A stretch of 64,000 nucleotides of DNA from Chitinophaga tropicalis (GTDB lineage Bacteria > Bacteroidota > Bacteroidia > Chitinophagales > Chitinophagaceae). The position numbers and the translations under genes were made by a program. Under the pieces are notes generated by a model. That model was given only the letters and a program-made list of their open reading frames with translations, did no database searches and was not told where the DNA came from. Every line of letters begins with the position of its first letter. Positions within the stretch are counted from its first letter, which is position 1. The stretch is taken from contig NZ_WRXN01000007.1 of assembly GCF_009758205.1 (NCBI RefSeq), forward strand, positions 62,001-126,000, read 5' to 3'. Below, one piece after another: positions 36,994-45,780 of the stretch.

Positions 36994-39372
36994 ATGCTTA
37001 GCAATTATTTAAAGTCGGCCGGAAGGATACTATGGCGTAACAAAATGACTACATTCATCAGTCTAGCCGGCCTAACCACGGGTATTGCCTGCTTTCTGTT
37101 GCTAGCCACCTATATCCTGAATGAACTCAGATATGACCGTTTTCATGAAAAGGCTGGCAGGATAGTATTCAGTACTTTCCACTACAAATCTGCCAACGAT
37201 CCTGAGGCGGTCAATGCTTCCGAAACCCCTACGGCCCTTGTGCCTACCTTTAAACGGGAACTGGTAGAAGTGGAAGATGGCGTACGTGTGTATAATTTAT
37301 CTTACAAGAATGTACTGGTAAAGCATGGGGATAGATCTTTCAATGAGAAAAAGGTACTTCTGGCAGACAGGTCATTCTTCAACATTTTTACGTTCAGATT
37401 TCTTTCCGGCAACAGTGCTATTGCGCTGAATGATCCTAATTCCGTTGTCATTACTTCCAGTACAGCTAAAAAATATTTTGGAGAAGAGGCTCCTCTGGGT
37501 AAAACACTTACCCTTAACAATAAGGCATGGCAGGTAACGGGAGTGATAGAAGATGTTCCCCCTTATTCACAGTTGAAATTTGACCTGCTGGGTTCTTATT
37601 CTTCTCTTGAACGTTCAAAAGAAGAGATATGGCATTCTGCCAACGATCTTTCTTATTTCCTGCTGAAACCCGGTGCAGACCGCAGTATTGTGCAGGATAA
37701 GATCAATAGTTATGTTGCAGAGAGATTTAAGGAGGTGATAGGCACCGGTAATAAAGTGTGGTTTGAGCTGGAACCGCTTACAAAGGTACATTTGTATTCT
37801 CAGGCAGCATCCGGGGGGAATATAAAATACATCTATATTCTTGGGAGTGTTGCCATTTTATTACTATTGATAGCCTGCATTAATTTTACCAACCTGATGA
37901 CAGCCAAATCTCTTGAAAGGACGCAGGAAATTGGTGTCAGGAAAGCATTGGGCGCTGTGCGCAGACAATTGTTCTGGCAATTCATGATAGAATCGGCCCT
38001 GGTTACTTTTTTGGCTATGATTGCAGGTATATTGCTTTCAGGCGTCTTGCTGCCTTATTTCAATTATTTTACAGGCATGGAACTAAGCCTGCGGTCATGG
38101 AACGGCTGGTGGCTTTCAGTTATCCTGGCGGGCCTGTTGCTGGTGATCACTTTTGTAGCAGGTGCATGGCCGGCGGTAGTACTGGCAGCCACCAGGCCTG
38201 TAAGCTCTCTGTACAAACGCAGCGGGAATATTACCCTGAGAAAAGTGCTGGTAGTATTTCAGTTTACTGTTTCCATTGCTTTCATCATTGCTACTATCAT
38301 TGCAAAACGTCAGCTTCATTTCATAAAAACGAAAGATACCGGTTTGCAACGTTCACAACTGATAGTACTGGATAAAGGAGGTATGGAATACGACAGGTTA
38401 GCTTACTTAAAAAGCGAACTGCTGCAGCAGCCTGGAGTGACGGGAGTGACGGCCTCGTACGACTCTCCGGTGAATGTACAGGGAGGATATTCCCTGGGGG
38501 CTGAAGACAAACCGGCTGATTTCTCGCTCTCTGTCACTGCTATCCCCATAGAAAAGGATTTTGTTTCAGTAATGGGGGTAAATATTGCGGAAGGCGGCAA
38601 CTTTACTGAAAGCGATGTACAGCAGGTACTTCTGAAAGGAGAAGAACGCCACTATACCTTTATGCTGAATGAAACAGCTGCGAAAGCCATGGGCTGGAAC
38701 CCTGCGCAGGCTGTAGGCAAACGTGTAAATCTGAATGGCAGAAAGGGGACAATAAAAGCTGTGCTTAAAGATTTCAACTTCGTTTCATTACACCATACTA
38801 TTGCGCCGATAGTAGTTTTCCCTGAATATGATTATTTAGGCAAGATCTTTATAAAAACATCTGTTGCCGATGCCAGGCCTGCAATAGCAGGTATTGAAAA
38901 GAAGTGGAAGGAGGTCTATCCTGATCAGCCTTTTGAATATCATTTCCTTGACCAGGAGTACAATGCCCTGTACAGGTCGGAGCAAAGAACAACAGATGTG
39001 CTGAATATATTTTCCATTGTTACCATCGTGGTATCATGCCTGGGGCTGTTTGGTCTGGCGGTATTCATTGCACAGCAACGTACAAAAGAAATAGGTATCA
39101 GGAAAATACTGGGGGCATCTGTGGCAGGTATTACCCTGCTGATATCTAAAGATTTTATGAAGCTGGTGGGAATAGCTGTAGTGGTTGCTTCTCCGTTGGC
39201 CTGGTATGCTATGCACCGGTGGCTGCAAGATTTTGCCTACCGGACCGCTATCAGCTGGTGGATGTTCCTGGTGGCAGGAGTTATTGCCTTACTGATAGCG
39301 TTGGTCTCAGTAAGTTACCAGGCTGTCAAAGCTGCAATGATCAATCCTGTTAAAAGTCTAAGAATGGATTAA
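36994..39372 (+). CDS. FtsX/MacB-type ABC transporter permease (8 membrane segments)
   Basis: A 792-residue permease with two tandem FtsX units. One membrane segment lies near 20-42, a periplasmic MacB_PCD-like domain follows (about 45-275), three segments lie at about 285-400 (LLLIACINFTNLMTAKSLERTQEIGVRKALGA), then a second periplasmic domain (about 440-660), and three closing segments (LGLFGLAVFIAQQRTKEIGIRKILGA and after). Such proteins pair with a MacB/LolD-like ATPase to move envelope substrates by mechanotransmission. None is encoded here. A paralogue lies at 41804-44170 on the other strand. TGTCCG half-sites precede both. Confidence 0.88.
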   Translation: MLSNYLKSAGRILWRNKMTTFISLAGLTTGIACFLLLATYILNELRYDRFHEKAGRIVFSTFHYKSANDPEAVNASETPTALVPTFKRELVEVEDGVRVYNLSYKNVLVKHGDRSFNEKKVLLADRSFFNIFTFRFLSGNSAIALNDPNSVVITSSTAKKYFGEEAPLGKTLTLNNKAWQVTGVIEDVPPYSQLKFDLLGSYSSLERSKEEIWHSANDLSYFLLKPGADRSIVQDKINSYVAERFKEVIGTGNKVWFELEPLTKVHLYSQAASGGNIKYIYILGSVAILLLLIACINFTNLMTAKSLERTQEIGVRKALGAVRRQLFWQFMIESALVTFLAMIAGILLSGVLLPYFNYFTGMELSLRSWNGWWLSVILAGLLLVITFVAGAWPAVVLAATRPVSSLYKRSGNITLRKVLVVFQFTVSIAFIIATIIAKRQLHFIKTKDTGLQRSQLIVLDKGGMEYDRLAYLKSELLQQPGVTGVTASYDSPVNVQGGYSLGAEDKPADFSLSVTAIPIEKDFVSVMGVNIAEGGNFTESDVQQVLLKGEERHYTFMLNETAAKAMGWNPAQAVGKRVNLNGRKGTIKAVLKDFNFVSLHHTIAPIVVFPEYDYLGKIFIKTSVADARPAIAGIEKKWKEVYPDQPFEYHFLDQEYNALYRSEQRTTDVLNIFSIVTIVVSCLGLFGLAVFIAQQRTKEIGIRKILGASVAGITLLISKDFMKLVGIAVVVASPLAWYAMHRWLQDFAYRTAISWWMFLVAGVIALLIALVSVSYQAVKAAMINPVKSLRMD

Positions 39373-39381
39373 CTAATTAAT

Positions 39382-39404
39382 AGCCGGCCGTAAACCGGCC
39401 GGCT
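39382..39404. terminator. GC-rich hairpin between convergent genes
   Basis: AGCCGGCCG (39382-39390) pairs perfectly with CGGCCGGCT (39396-39404) over a TAAAC loop, between the stops of the FtsX permease and the GAF protein genes. No T-run on either side. Confidence 0.55.
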
Positions 39405-39413
39405 GTTAACAGA

Positions 39414-41774
39414 TCAGGCATCATGTGGCTGTCCGTCCAGCATTACACCGACCCTTAGTGCCTTTAATCCGCTCAATCCCTGCAGATCTTCCAGGAAGAG
39501 ATATTCCAGGTCGTTGCGGAGGGTGCCTTTTTCCTGCAGATACTGGATAAAGGGCAGATAATCCTCTACATCCCTTTCATCGAAATAGATCAGTACTATT
39601 TTGTCCTGCTGGGTAAGTCTTTCTTCAGTACCTCTTATATGCACTTTATCGATCCGTTTTTTGATCATCTGGTAACGGATGTTATATGCGCCTTCCACAT
39701 CAAATTTTCTTTCATCTGTGCGGAAGCTGACGTCAATAGCATGATTATGTACAAAGATCAGCTGTGTAGTACGCAGTGGTTTGGACATGGATGACAGTAA
39801 GGAGTATGTTAGCCGTGCAATGGCTGCCATAGAAGACAGCTGCCATAAACGGAGGTTTTTCAGGTGAAAGTGACTGAAAGGTTTACCGGGTGCTATGGAC
39901 TGCCCTATGTAAATATCGTACTCCACGCCGTCGGTGCGGAACTTCTCAAAATAGCATGGGTAAAGCTTTTGCAGCTGTTCTTTCTCTGTTTCGAAATAGT
40001 TGTTAACAACACCGTTCACCATCTGCATGGAGACTTCCAATTCATACCTGTTACCATGTTCGTTACTGCTGAAATCCCTGAAGGCTGACAGATAGTTAGA
40101 CACCAGTCCATTACCTGCCTGTTCATTTGCGAGGTGAGTAAGATAAGGGAGAGTCTCTTCCTGGAAGAAAAGCCCTAACCGGCTTTCATCGTTAGCGTTG
40201 AGTTGCCCCTGTGCCAGCATTTCCTTCCACTTATCACATTTATAGATCATCTCTTCCAGCAGTGCAGAGTCATGTTCTTTCTGCAGGGCTTGCAGCGTAC
40301 CTGCCAGTAGGGTCAGGTGGTTGTTAAGATCTTCGGTGATGGCCTTATTTCTTTCAACGGTGGAGTTCCTGATATCTACAGCGCCATAGAGCGGGAATAC
40401 ATCAGAAAACCTGATGGCTTCTGTTTTTGCTTCTAATCCTTTCTTTTTGTTATGCAGATAATTCCAGGCAACTTCGTTGAATTTCCATTGCACGGAAGGC
40501 TGGATAGAAGTGAATTTTTCCTTGATGACATTCTCTATCTCCATGTTGAACTCATCAATGTAAATCTGCAGCAGGCGGCCTATAGCAGGCATTGCAGGTT
40601 CCAGTACAGACAATGTATATTCATCAAAGGTATCATCGCCCTGTGTATGCATACCCAGTACGCCTACCGGTTTATGGTCGTAGAAAACAGGCAATAAAGC
40701 CAGCGACCGGACGCCCAGCTGTTTAAAATGTTCCAGGAAGGCATATTTAGGATCAGTTTCCCGGGATATATCGGGGGAGTAGAAAGCGATAGGTTTTGCG
40801 AAATAGCCTTTAGCATATTTACGGAAAAGCTCAGGTGAAAGGCGCGGTTCTCCCCATACCTGGAACAATATACCAGAGCCTCCTTTTGTATAACCGTATA
40901 CCGGCTCATCATTCACTTTTACAAAAGGGAAGAGATCAAACTCTATCTTATTGCTTCCTACGAGGGATTTGAGGGACTGGATCACATTCAGGTAGCTGGC
41001 CTCATCGTTGGAAGCTGTACGTGCCAGGCGGATGTTTTCTATATTTTCGACAGCCTTCTCAGCAGTTATGTCAGATACGGTCAGTATAACGATGCCACGG
41101 AACTTAAAGAGTGACAGTGGTAGTATGCCCTCCATTATTTCAGGCCCTACTTCATCTTTTATCTGTCCAAGCAGTTTACGTACATCCAGCTCGGGTAGTT
41201 CTCCTTTTGCAGTGACTTCAATAAAATCCGTATTTACATGTACCTTGAAATACTCAAGCAAGCCTGTTTCTGTATTGATACCTGCATAATCCTGTTCTGC
41301 CACTGCTGATATACGGAACTTATATAACCTGTTAAGAACGAAGGAATACATAAAGCGCAGGCGTTCATTAAAATAGTCTTCTTCCTTCCGGATATCCGTA
41401 TAAGCCTCTTTATCTCCTTTCTTATTCCGCAGCATATCATACAGCAATTTTGTACCATACAGTACGGCAGTACGCAGAGGAAAGCCTACTCCCCAGGCCA
41501 GCTCTTTTTCAGGCACCAGGGCAGGGCCCAGGCAAACGAAGCACTGTTCCAGCAGTTCATAGTATTCAGGTATTTTGTCAAGCGGAATATCCTGGTCATA
41601 TACATTATACTTCTCAAACAGCGCTAATGCATTACGATAAATGAAAGCCCTGCTGCTATCTTCCTCTTCCACCCTTTTTCTGAGATGGTCAATGAAGGCC
41701 TTGAATGAAATGGCGACATCAATATCAGAGAGAAATGATTTGTCGCCGGGGATGTCCAGAATGCTCTTTTCCAT
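39414..41774 (-). CDS. GAF-domain cytoplasmic protein of unknown function
   Basis: A 786-residue soluble protein with no signal peptide or membrane segment. A central GAF-like domain (about 310-420) contains LGVRSLALLPVFYDHKPVGVLGMHTQ. Behind it is a segment PLYGAVDIRNSTVERNK that recalls the start of class III nucleotide cyclase domains, but the metal-binding Asp pair and later cyclase motifs are not evident. Long helical stretches surround it. I know such proteins only as GAF domain-containing proteins of Bacteroidota. The start at 41774 (MEKSILDIP) is preferred because a TATATTTG promoter element at 41793-41800 overlaps the longer frame's first codons. It lies between two FtsX permeases. 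Confidence 0.7.
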   Translation of the reverse strand: MEKSILDIPGDKSFLSDIDVAISFKAFIDHLRKRVEEEDSSRAFIYRNALALFEKYNVYDQDIPLDKIPEYYELLEQCFVCLGPALVPEKELAWGVGFPLRTAVLYGTKLLYDMLRNKKGDKEAYTDIRKEEDYFNERLRFMYSFVLNRLYKFRISAVAEQDYAGINTETGLLEYFKVHVNTDFIEVTAKGELPELDVRKLLGQIKDEVGPEIMEGILPLSLFKFRGIVILTVSDITAEKAVENIENIRLARTASNDEASYLNVIQSLKSLVGSNKIEFDLFPFVKVNDEPVYGYTKGGSGILFQVWGEPRLSPELFRKYAKGYFAKPIAFYSPDISRETDPKYAFLEHFKQLGVRSLALLPVFYDHKPVGVLGMHTQGDDTFDEYTLSVLEPAMPAIGRLLQIYIDEFNMEIENVIKEKFTSIQPSVQWKFNEVAWNYLHNKKKGLEAKTEAIRFSDVFPLYGAVDIRNSTVERNKAITEDLNNHLTLLAGTLQALQKEHDSALLEEMIYKCDKWKEMLAQGQLNANDESRLGLFFQEETLPYLTHLANEQAGNGLVSNYLSAFRDFSSNEHGNRYELEVSMQMVNGVVNNYFETEKEQLQKLYPCYFEKFRTDGVEYDIYIGQSIAPGKPFSHFHLKNLRLWQLSSMAAIARLTYSLLSSMSKPLRTTQLIFVHNHAIDVSFRTDERKFDVEGAYNIRYQMIKKRIDKVHIRGTEERLTQQDKIVLIYFDERDVEDYLPFIQYLQEKGTLRNDLEYLFLEDLQGLSGLKALRVGVMLDGQPHDA

Positions 41775-41792
41775 AAAAAGATGTACAATACA

Positions 41793-41800
41793 CAAATATA
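41793..41800 (-). promoter_or_regulatory. Candidate -7 element for the GAF-protein gene
   Basis: The minus strand reads TATATTTG, matching TAnnTTTG, 18 bases before the ATG at 41774. It supports the shorter start. The leader would be about 12 bases. Confidence 0.4.
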
Positions 41801-41803
41801 CAT

Positions 41804-44170
41804 CTATTCCACATTCAGACTTTTAACGGGGTCCATCATTCCTGCCCTGATGCTCTGGTAGCCAACTGTCAGCAATGCGATACTTACAGTGACGAGGCCT
41901 GCAATGGCAAAGATCCACCACTCTATGGTTATAGCGTAGGCAAAGCCCTGCAACCAACTATTCATGATATACCAGGAAACCGGCATGGCCAGCAGGAAAG
42001 CGATCAGCACCAGTTTCAGGAAGCTGGAAGAGAACAGGGCTACTATATTCAGTACAGAGGCTCCCATCACTTTACGTATGCCCATTTCCCTGATGCGTTG
42101 TTCAGCAGAGAATGTAGCCAGGCCAAATAGTCCGAGGCAGGAAATAAGTGTAGCGAGGCAGGCAAAATAGCCGGACAAGCGGCTGATTATCTGTTCACTT
42201 TTATAGAGTTTTGCGTATTCCTGGTCGGCAAACTGGTAAGAGAAAGGGAAAGCGGGATTTAAAGTTTTGAAGATCTTTTCCATTCCGGCCAGTGTTTCAG
42301 CCGTTTTTCCGGCTTTGATGCGTACCAGTATGGTTCCCCATTTGGGGCTGGAATCCATACGAACGATCAGGGGTTCTATGGCCTGATGCATGGAATGGAA
42401 ATGAAAGTCTTTCAATACGCCGATGATGGAGCCCCTGGCGCTTCCCCACCAGATGGGCTGCCCGATGGGGTCTTTATATCCTATTTTCTTCAGTGCGGTC
42501 TCATTTATCAGGTAACCAACAGAGTCTGTACCAAATTCCGGCGTAAAGTCGTGGCCATCGAGGAATTCCAGCTTAAGGGTTTTGGCAAAATCATATCCTA
42601 CCTTCATATCAGCAAAGGGCACTTCTTCTTCAGGCGCTTTGCCTATCCAGCGTATATCCCCTACGGTATGGTCAAAGTCGGTAGGAGATTGTTTCATCCT
42701 TGAAATGGCCATTACTCCCGGTATTGTGGCAGACTGTGCTTTGAAGAGATCATATTGCCTGATCATATCTCCTTCAATAGGTATATAGACCAGGTTTTCC
42801 CTGTCATATCCGAGGTTTTTGGATTGTACGTAGTCCATCTGACGGTAGATAACGATCATGCCTACTATCAGTATCACGGAAAGAACAAACTGGAATACTA
42901 CCAGTCCTTTTCTGAAAAAAGTAGTGCCCCATCCGGATTTCAGGTTGCCTTTCAGTACACTGACAGGGTTGAGGGAAGAAAGGAAGAAGGCCGGATAACT
43001 TCCTGCTACCAGGCCTGTTACGATGAGTAAAACGGGCAATGCCATCCAGAAACGGGTTGAACCAATGGAGAGCGATAATTGTTTACCGGTCAGTTCATTG
43101 AAAACAGGTAATACTGCCGTTACCAGGAGAATACCGATAATCACAGAGAATAGTGTCAGTATCAGTGCTTCTCCGATAAACTGACCGATGAGTGAGGTAC
43201 GGTAGGCCCCTACTACTTTCCTGATGCCCACCTCTTTTGCTCTTTTGGTAGAGCGGGCGGTGGCCAGGTTCATAAAATTGATACAGGCTATGAGTAATAT
43301 GAAAGCAGCTATCAATGTAAAGAGCCGTACGTATTCAATACGGCCGCCATCTATCTGTCCGTTCTTAAATGTTGACTGAAGATAGGTTGTGGTGTATGGC
43401 TGTAAGCCTAACTCTATGTAAGAGTTCTTATCTTTTGAAAGATACCTGTAGATAAAATCTTTGATCTTGGCTTCTACCTTTGCAGGATCGGCATCCGGCC
43501 GGAGCTGTACATAGCTGGCCGGGCTGGCGCTGTTCCAGTTTGTTACCCAGGGGTTTTCTTTCACATATGCCTGCCAGCTTCTCAGGAAATCCAGTTGTTT
43601 TGAAGAATTGGCCGGCATATCTTCAAAAACTGCATTTACTGTCAGGTCTTCACTGTTCTCAAAACGGACAGTCTTACCCATTGCTTTTTCAGGGCTGCCA
43701 AACAACAGGGTTGCTACCCGGTGGGAAATAGCGATGTGTTCCGGCGCTGTCAGTGAGGATTTGGACGTGCCTTCTATCAGCGGGTAGCTGAACATGCTGA
43801 AAAAATCGGCCGATGCAAAAGAGCCTTCCAGCTTCTGTATCTTCTCTCCTGCCTGTAATGTATAATGGTAGTTCCTTTCCAGTCCTGTGGCATATTGCAC
43901 TTCCGGGATTGCCTTCTTCAGTTCTTCTGCCAGCAGCCCCTGAGTGATGTAGCTGCCGTCCACCTTACCGTTGTTATAGAGCCGCTCATAGACCTGGTAA
44001 AGCTGTTTCCCGTTCTTATGAAAGCTGTCCATATCCCGCTCGTCCTGCACCCATAGTATGATCAGGAGGCTGCATGCTATGCCCAGCGCCATTCCTGCTA
44101 CATTGATGATAGTAAAGGCTTTGTTACGGATAAGGTTCCTCCACGCGATTCTGAGATAGTTCTTTATCAT
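41804..44170 (-). CDS. FtsX/MacB-type ABC transporter permease, paralogue
   Basis: A 788-residue paralogue of the permease at 36994, with the same layout. It has an N-terminal membrane segment (MIKNYLRIAWRNLIRNKAF, then IINVAGMALGIACSLLIILWV), a periplasmic domain, three segments with LLIACINFMNLATARSTKRAKEVGIRKVVGA, a second periplasmic domain, and three final segments after FSAEQRIREMGIRKVMGASV. I use the ATG at 44168-44170 (Met9 of the longer frame) because the family begins MIKNYLRIAWRN. No ATPase is adjacent. Upstream is a single TGTCCGG at 44264-44270. Confidence 0.88.
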   Translation of the reverse strand: MIKNYLRIAWRNLIRNKAFTIINVAGMALGIACSLLIILWVQDERDMDSFHKNGKQLYQVYERLYNNGKVDGSYITQGLLAEELKKAIPEVQYATGLERNYHYTLQAGEKIQKLEGSFASADFFSMFSYPLIEGTSKSSLTAPEHIAISHRVATLLFGSPEKAMGKTVRFENSEDLTVNAVFEDMPANSSKQLDFLRSWQAYVKENPWVTNWNSASPASYVQLRPDADPAKVEAKIKDFIYRYLSKDKNSYIELGLQPYTTTYLQSTFKNGQIDGGRIEYVRLFTLIAAFILLIACINFMNLATARSTKRAKEVGIRKVVGAYRTSLIGQFIGEALILTLFSVIIGILLVTAVLPVFNELTGKQLSLSIGSTRFWMALPVLLIVTGLVAGSYPAFFLSSLNPVSVLKGNLKSGWGTTFFRKGLVVFQFVLSVILIVGMIVIYRQMDYVQSKNLGYDRENLVYIPIEGDMIRQYDLFKAQSATIPGVMAISRMKQSPTDFDHTVGDIRWIGKAPEEEVPFADMKVGYDFAKTLKLEFLDGHDFTPEFGTDSVGYLINETALKKIGYKDPIGQPIWWGSARGSIIGVLKDFHFHSMHQAIEPLIVRMDSSPKWGTILVRIKAGKTAETLAGMEKIFKTLNPAFPFSYQFADQEYAKLYKSEQIISRLSGYFACLATLISCLGLFGLATFSAEQRIREMGIRKVMGASVLNIVALFSSSFLKLVLIAFLLAMPVSWYIMNSWLQGFAYAITIEWWIFAIAGLVTVSIALLTVGYQSIRAGMMDPVKSLNVE

Positions 44171-44263
44171 AGCGGCAATATTTGGATGATACATTTACAG
44201 AGAAAATGCCAATTGATAAATTAGTTATTTTCCAGACACTTGTAAAGGAGATTTTTTATAATA

Positions 44264-44270
44264 TGTCCGG
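44264..44270 (-). promoter_or_regulatory. TGTCCG half-site upstream of the second FtsX permease
   Basis: On the gene's strand this reads CCGGACA, 94 bases before the ATG. It is the same half-site found four times before the other FtsX permease. A single short copy is weak evidence alone. Confidence 0.25.
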
Positions 44271-44345
44271 TTTTGGTATGCAGATGGGCGGTAATGGTAC
44301 AAGGAAAGTAGTGCGTTAGTTTGATATTTTATGCGATACCTGGTT

Positions 44346-44429
44346 GGGGGAATTGCTCAAAAACTGTTTTTTGCCTTCGGCAAAAAACAGTTTTTGAGAG
44401 ATTTTTTTTGCGCTGCGCCAGGCTAGATT
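44346..44429 (+). repeat. Intergenic hairpin repeat, copy E (best preserved)
   Basis: GGGGGAATTG leads into a perfect 20-bp stem (44356-44375 with 44379-44398) with a TTC loop. Then come GAGATTTTTTTTGCGCTGCGCCAGGCTAG, the GC-rich second module. It ends 2 bases before the stop of the DUF3526 permease gene on the minus strand, which it may terminate. The inner stem bases differ from copies A and B, yet both arms remain complementary. Confidence 0.82.
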
Positions 44430-44430
44430 T

Positions 44431-45780
44431 TTATTCCTGTCTGAACCTGTAGAGGTTGTATCCTGCAAGGCCTGACAGTAATGTGCAGATCACTATCAGC
44501 GGTAGCAACAGCGTTACCCAGCGGATGCCTGCAGGCGCTGTAAAATATTCTACCGTGAAGCTGCTCCAGTCAATACTGCTTACCGGCCGTTCTTCAAATA
44601 TTTCCGGGTAAAAGCGCAATCTCATCTTTTCATGAAAATGCCGGACACTGTCCTGGAAAAGCAGGTGGTCTTTCATTCCGGAACCGGCAAGGTCATTCAG
44701 GGACAACTGTGTGTGCAGTACAGGCAAAGCCATCCCTATGCGGGCGCTGATCTCTTCTCTCTTCCTGAGTTTTTCTTCCAGCGCTTTTGAGTACTGCGCG
44801 GCATCATCATCTCCTATCTGCTGCATGGCATAGTACCAGAGCCATTTAAACTCTTCTCCTTTTAACTGGTACTTCCTGAACTGAGGATAATGTGCATAAA
44901 ACTTTTCCATCGTCACTGACTTATCCATATCCCACTTTTCATGGTATCCCTGCCGTTGCTTTATTACTGTCTGCAATGCTTCGGGCACAGGATAAGCATT
45001 ACTGATATAACTGTTTACAAAGGTAGGCGTCAGTATAGTAAGCAGGATCCAGGCTGCCAGCATGCAAATGGCATTAAAGCCAGAGCTTTTTCTCCAGGAT
45101 ACTATCCAGTAGCTGAGGCTGAACCAGAACAGGAGATACAGGACCAGCAGGCATACAACTGCCAGCAGGGTTATATTAAGCGGCACCTGCAATATTATTA
45201 TTGCGGAGAGCAACAGTACTACCGCCAAAGAATACACTACTACTGCCCTGTGCAGCAGTTTATGCCATAGCAGTTTTAATGGTGACACAGCCTGTATGCG
45301 TATCATGTTCCAGGTACCTCCTTCCGTCTCTTCTGAGAAAATATTGTAGGTAAAAATGATAATGATCAACGGGAAAAGATAGATCATGACAAAGCCAAGA
45401 TCAAGGTTTCCCAGCAGGAGGTTGGAAGGATTGCTGAGGTCTGTATCATATTGCTGGTTCTCCAGGTTGCGGATATTCACACTGCGCACGGAAGGGTTTA
45501 CGTCCCGCTGACCTATGGATAAACCGGATAAAGGCCGGGGCGCGTTGACCAGGGAGAACTTCAGGTAATAGAGCAGTAATCCTGTTTCCTTATTGAAGTA
45601 TTCTACATGCTTGCTGATATGCTGTTGCTGATGCACTGCTGTCTGCGCTATTACTTCCTGTTGTTTTGCCAGGTAGCGCTTACCAATAACAAGGCTGGCA
45701 AAACCCGCTGTCAATATAAAGAGCACAGCAATGATAGCTGCGCCTGAGCGGATAAAATTTCTGAACATCTGTGTATACAT
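44431..45780 (-). CDS. DUF3526 ABC-2-type permease, second subunit
   Basis: A 449-residue inner-membrane protein of the ABC-2/DUF3526 kind. It has an N-terminal membrane segment (about 12-34), a long periplasmic loop, a cluster of segments at about 135-275 (for example LGFVMIYLFPLIIIIFTYNIF, followed by SEETEGGTWNMIR), another external region, and a last segment near 420-440. It is the last gene of the operon with the ATPase and TonB receptor. Its ATG overlaps the previous stop by one base (TAATG). It is probably a heterodimer partner of the preceding paralogue. Substrate is unknown. Confidence 0.8.
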   Translation of the reverse strand: MYTQMFRNFIRSGAAIIAVLFILTAGFASLVIGKRYLAKQQEVIAQTAVHQQQHISKHVEYFNKETGLLLYYLKFSLVNAPRPLSGLSIGQRDVNPSVRSVNIRNLENQQYDTDLSNPSNLLLGNLDLGFVMIYLFPLIIIIFTYNIFSEETEGGTWNMIRIQAVSPLKLLWHKLLHRAVVVYSLAVVLLLSAIIILQVPLNITLLAVVCLLVLYLLFWFSLSYWIVSWRKSSGFNAICMLAAWILLTILTPTFVNSYISNAYPVPEALQTVIKQRQGYHEKWDMDKSVTMEKFYAHYPQFRKYQLKGEEFKWLWYYAMQQIGDDDAAQYSKALEEKLRKREEISARIGMALPVLHTQLSLNDLAGSGMKDHLLFQDSVRHFHEKMRLRFYPEIFEERPVSSIDWSSFTVEYFTAPAGIRWVTLLLPLIVICTLLSGLAGYNLYRFRQE

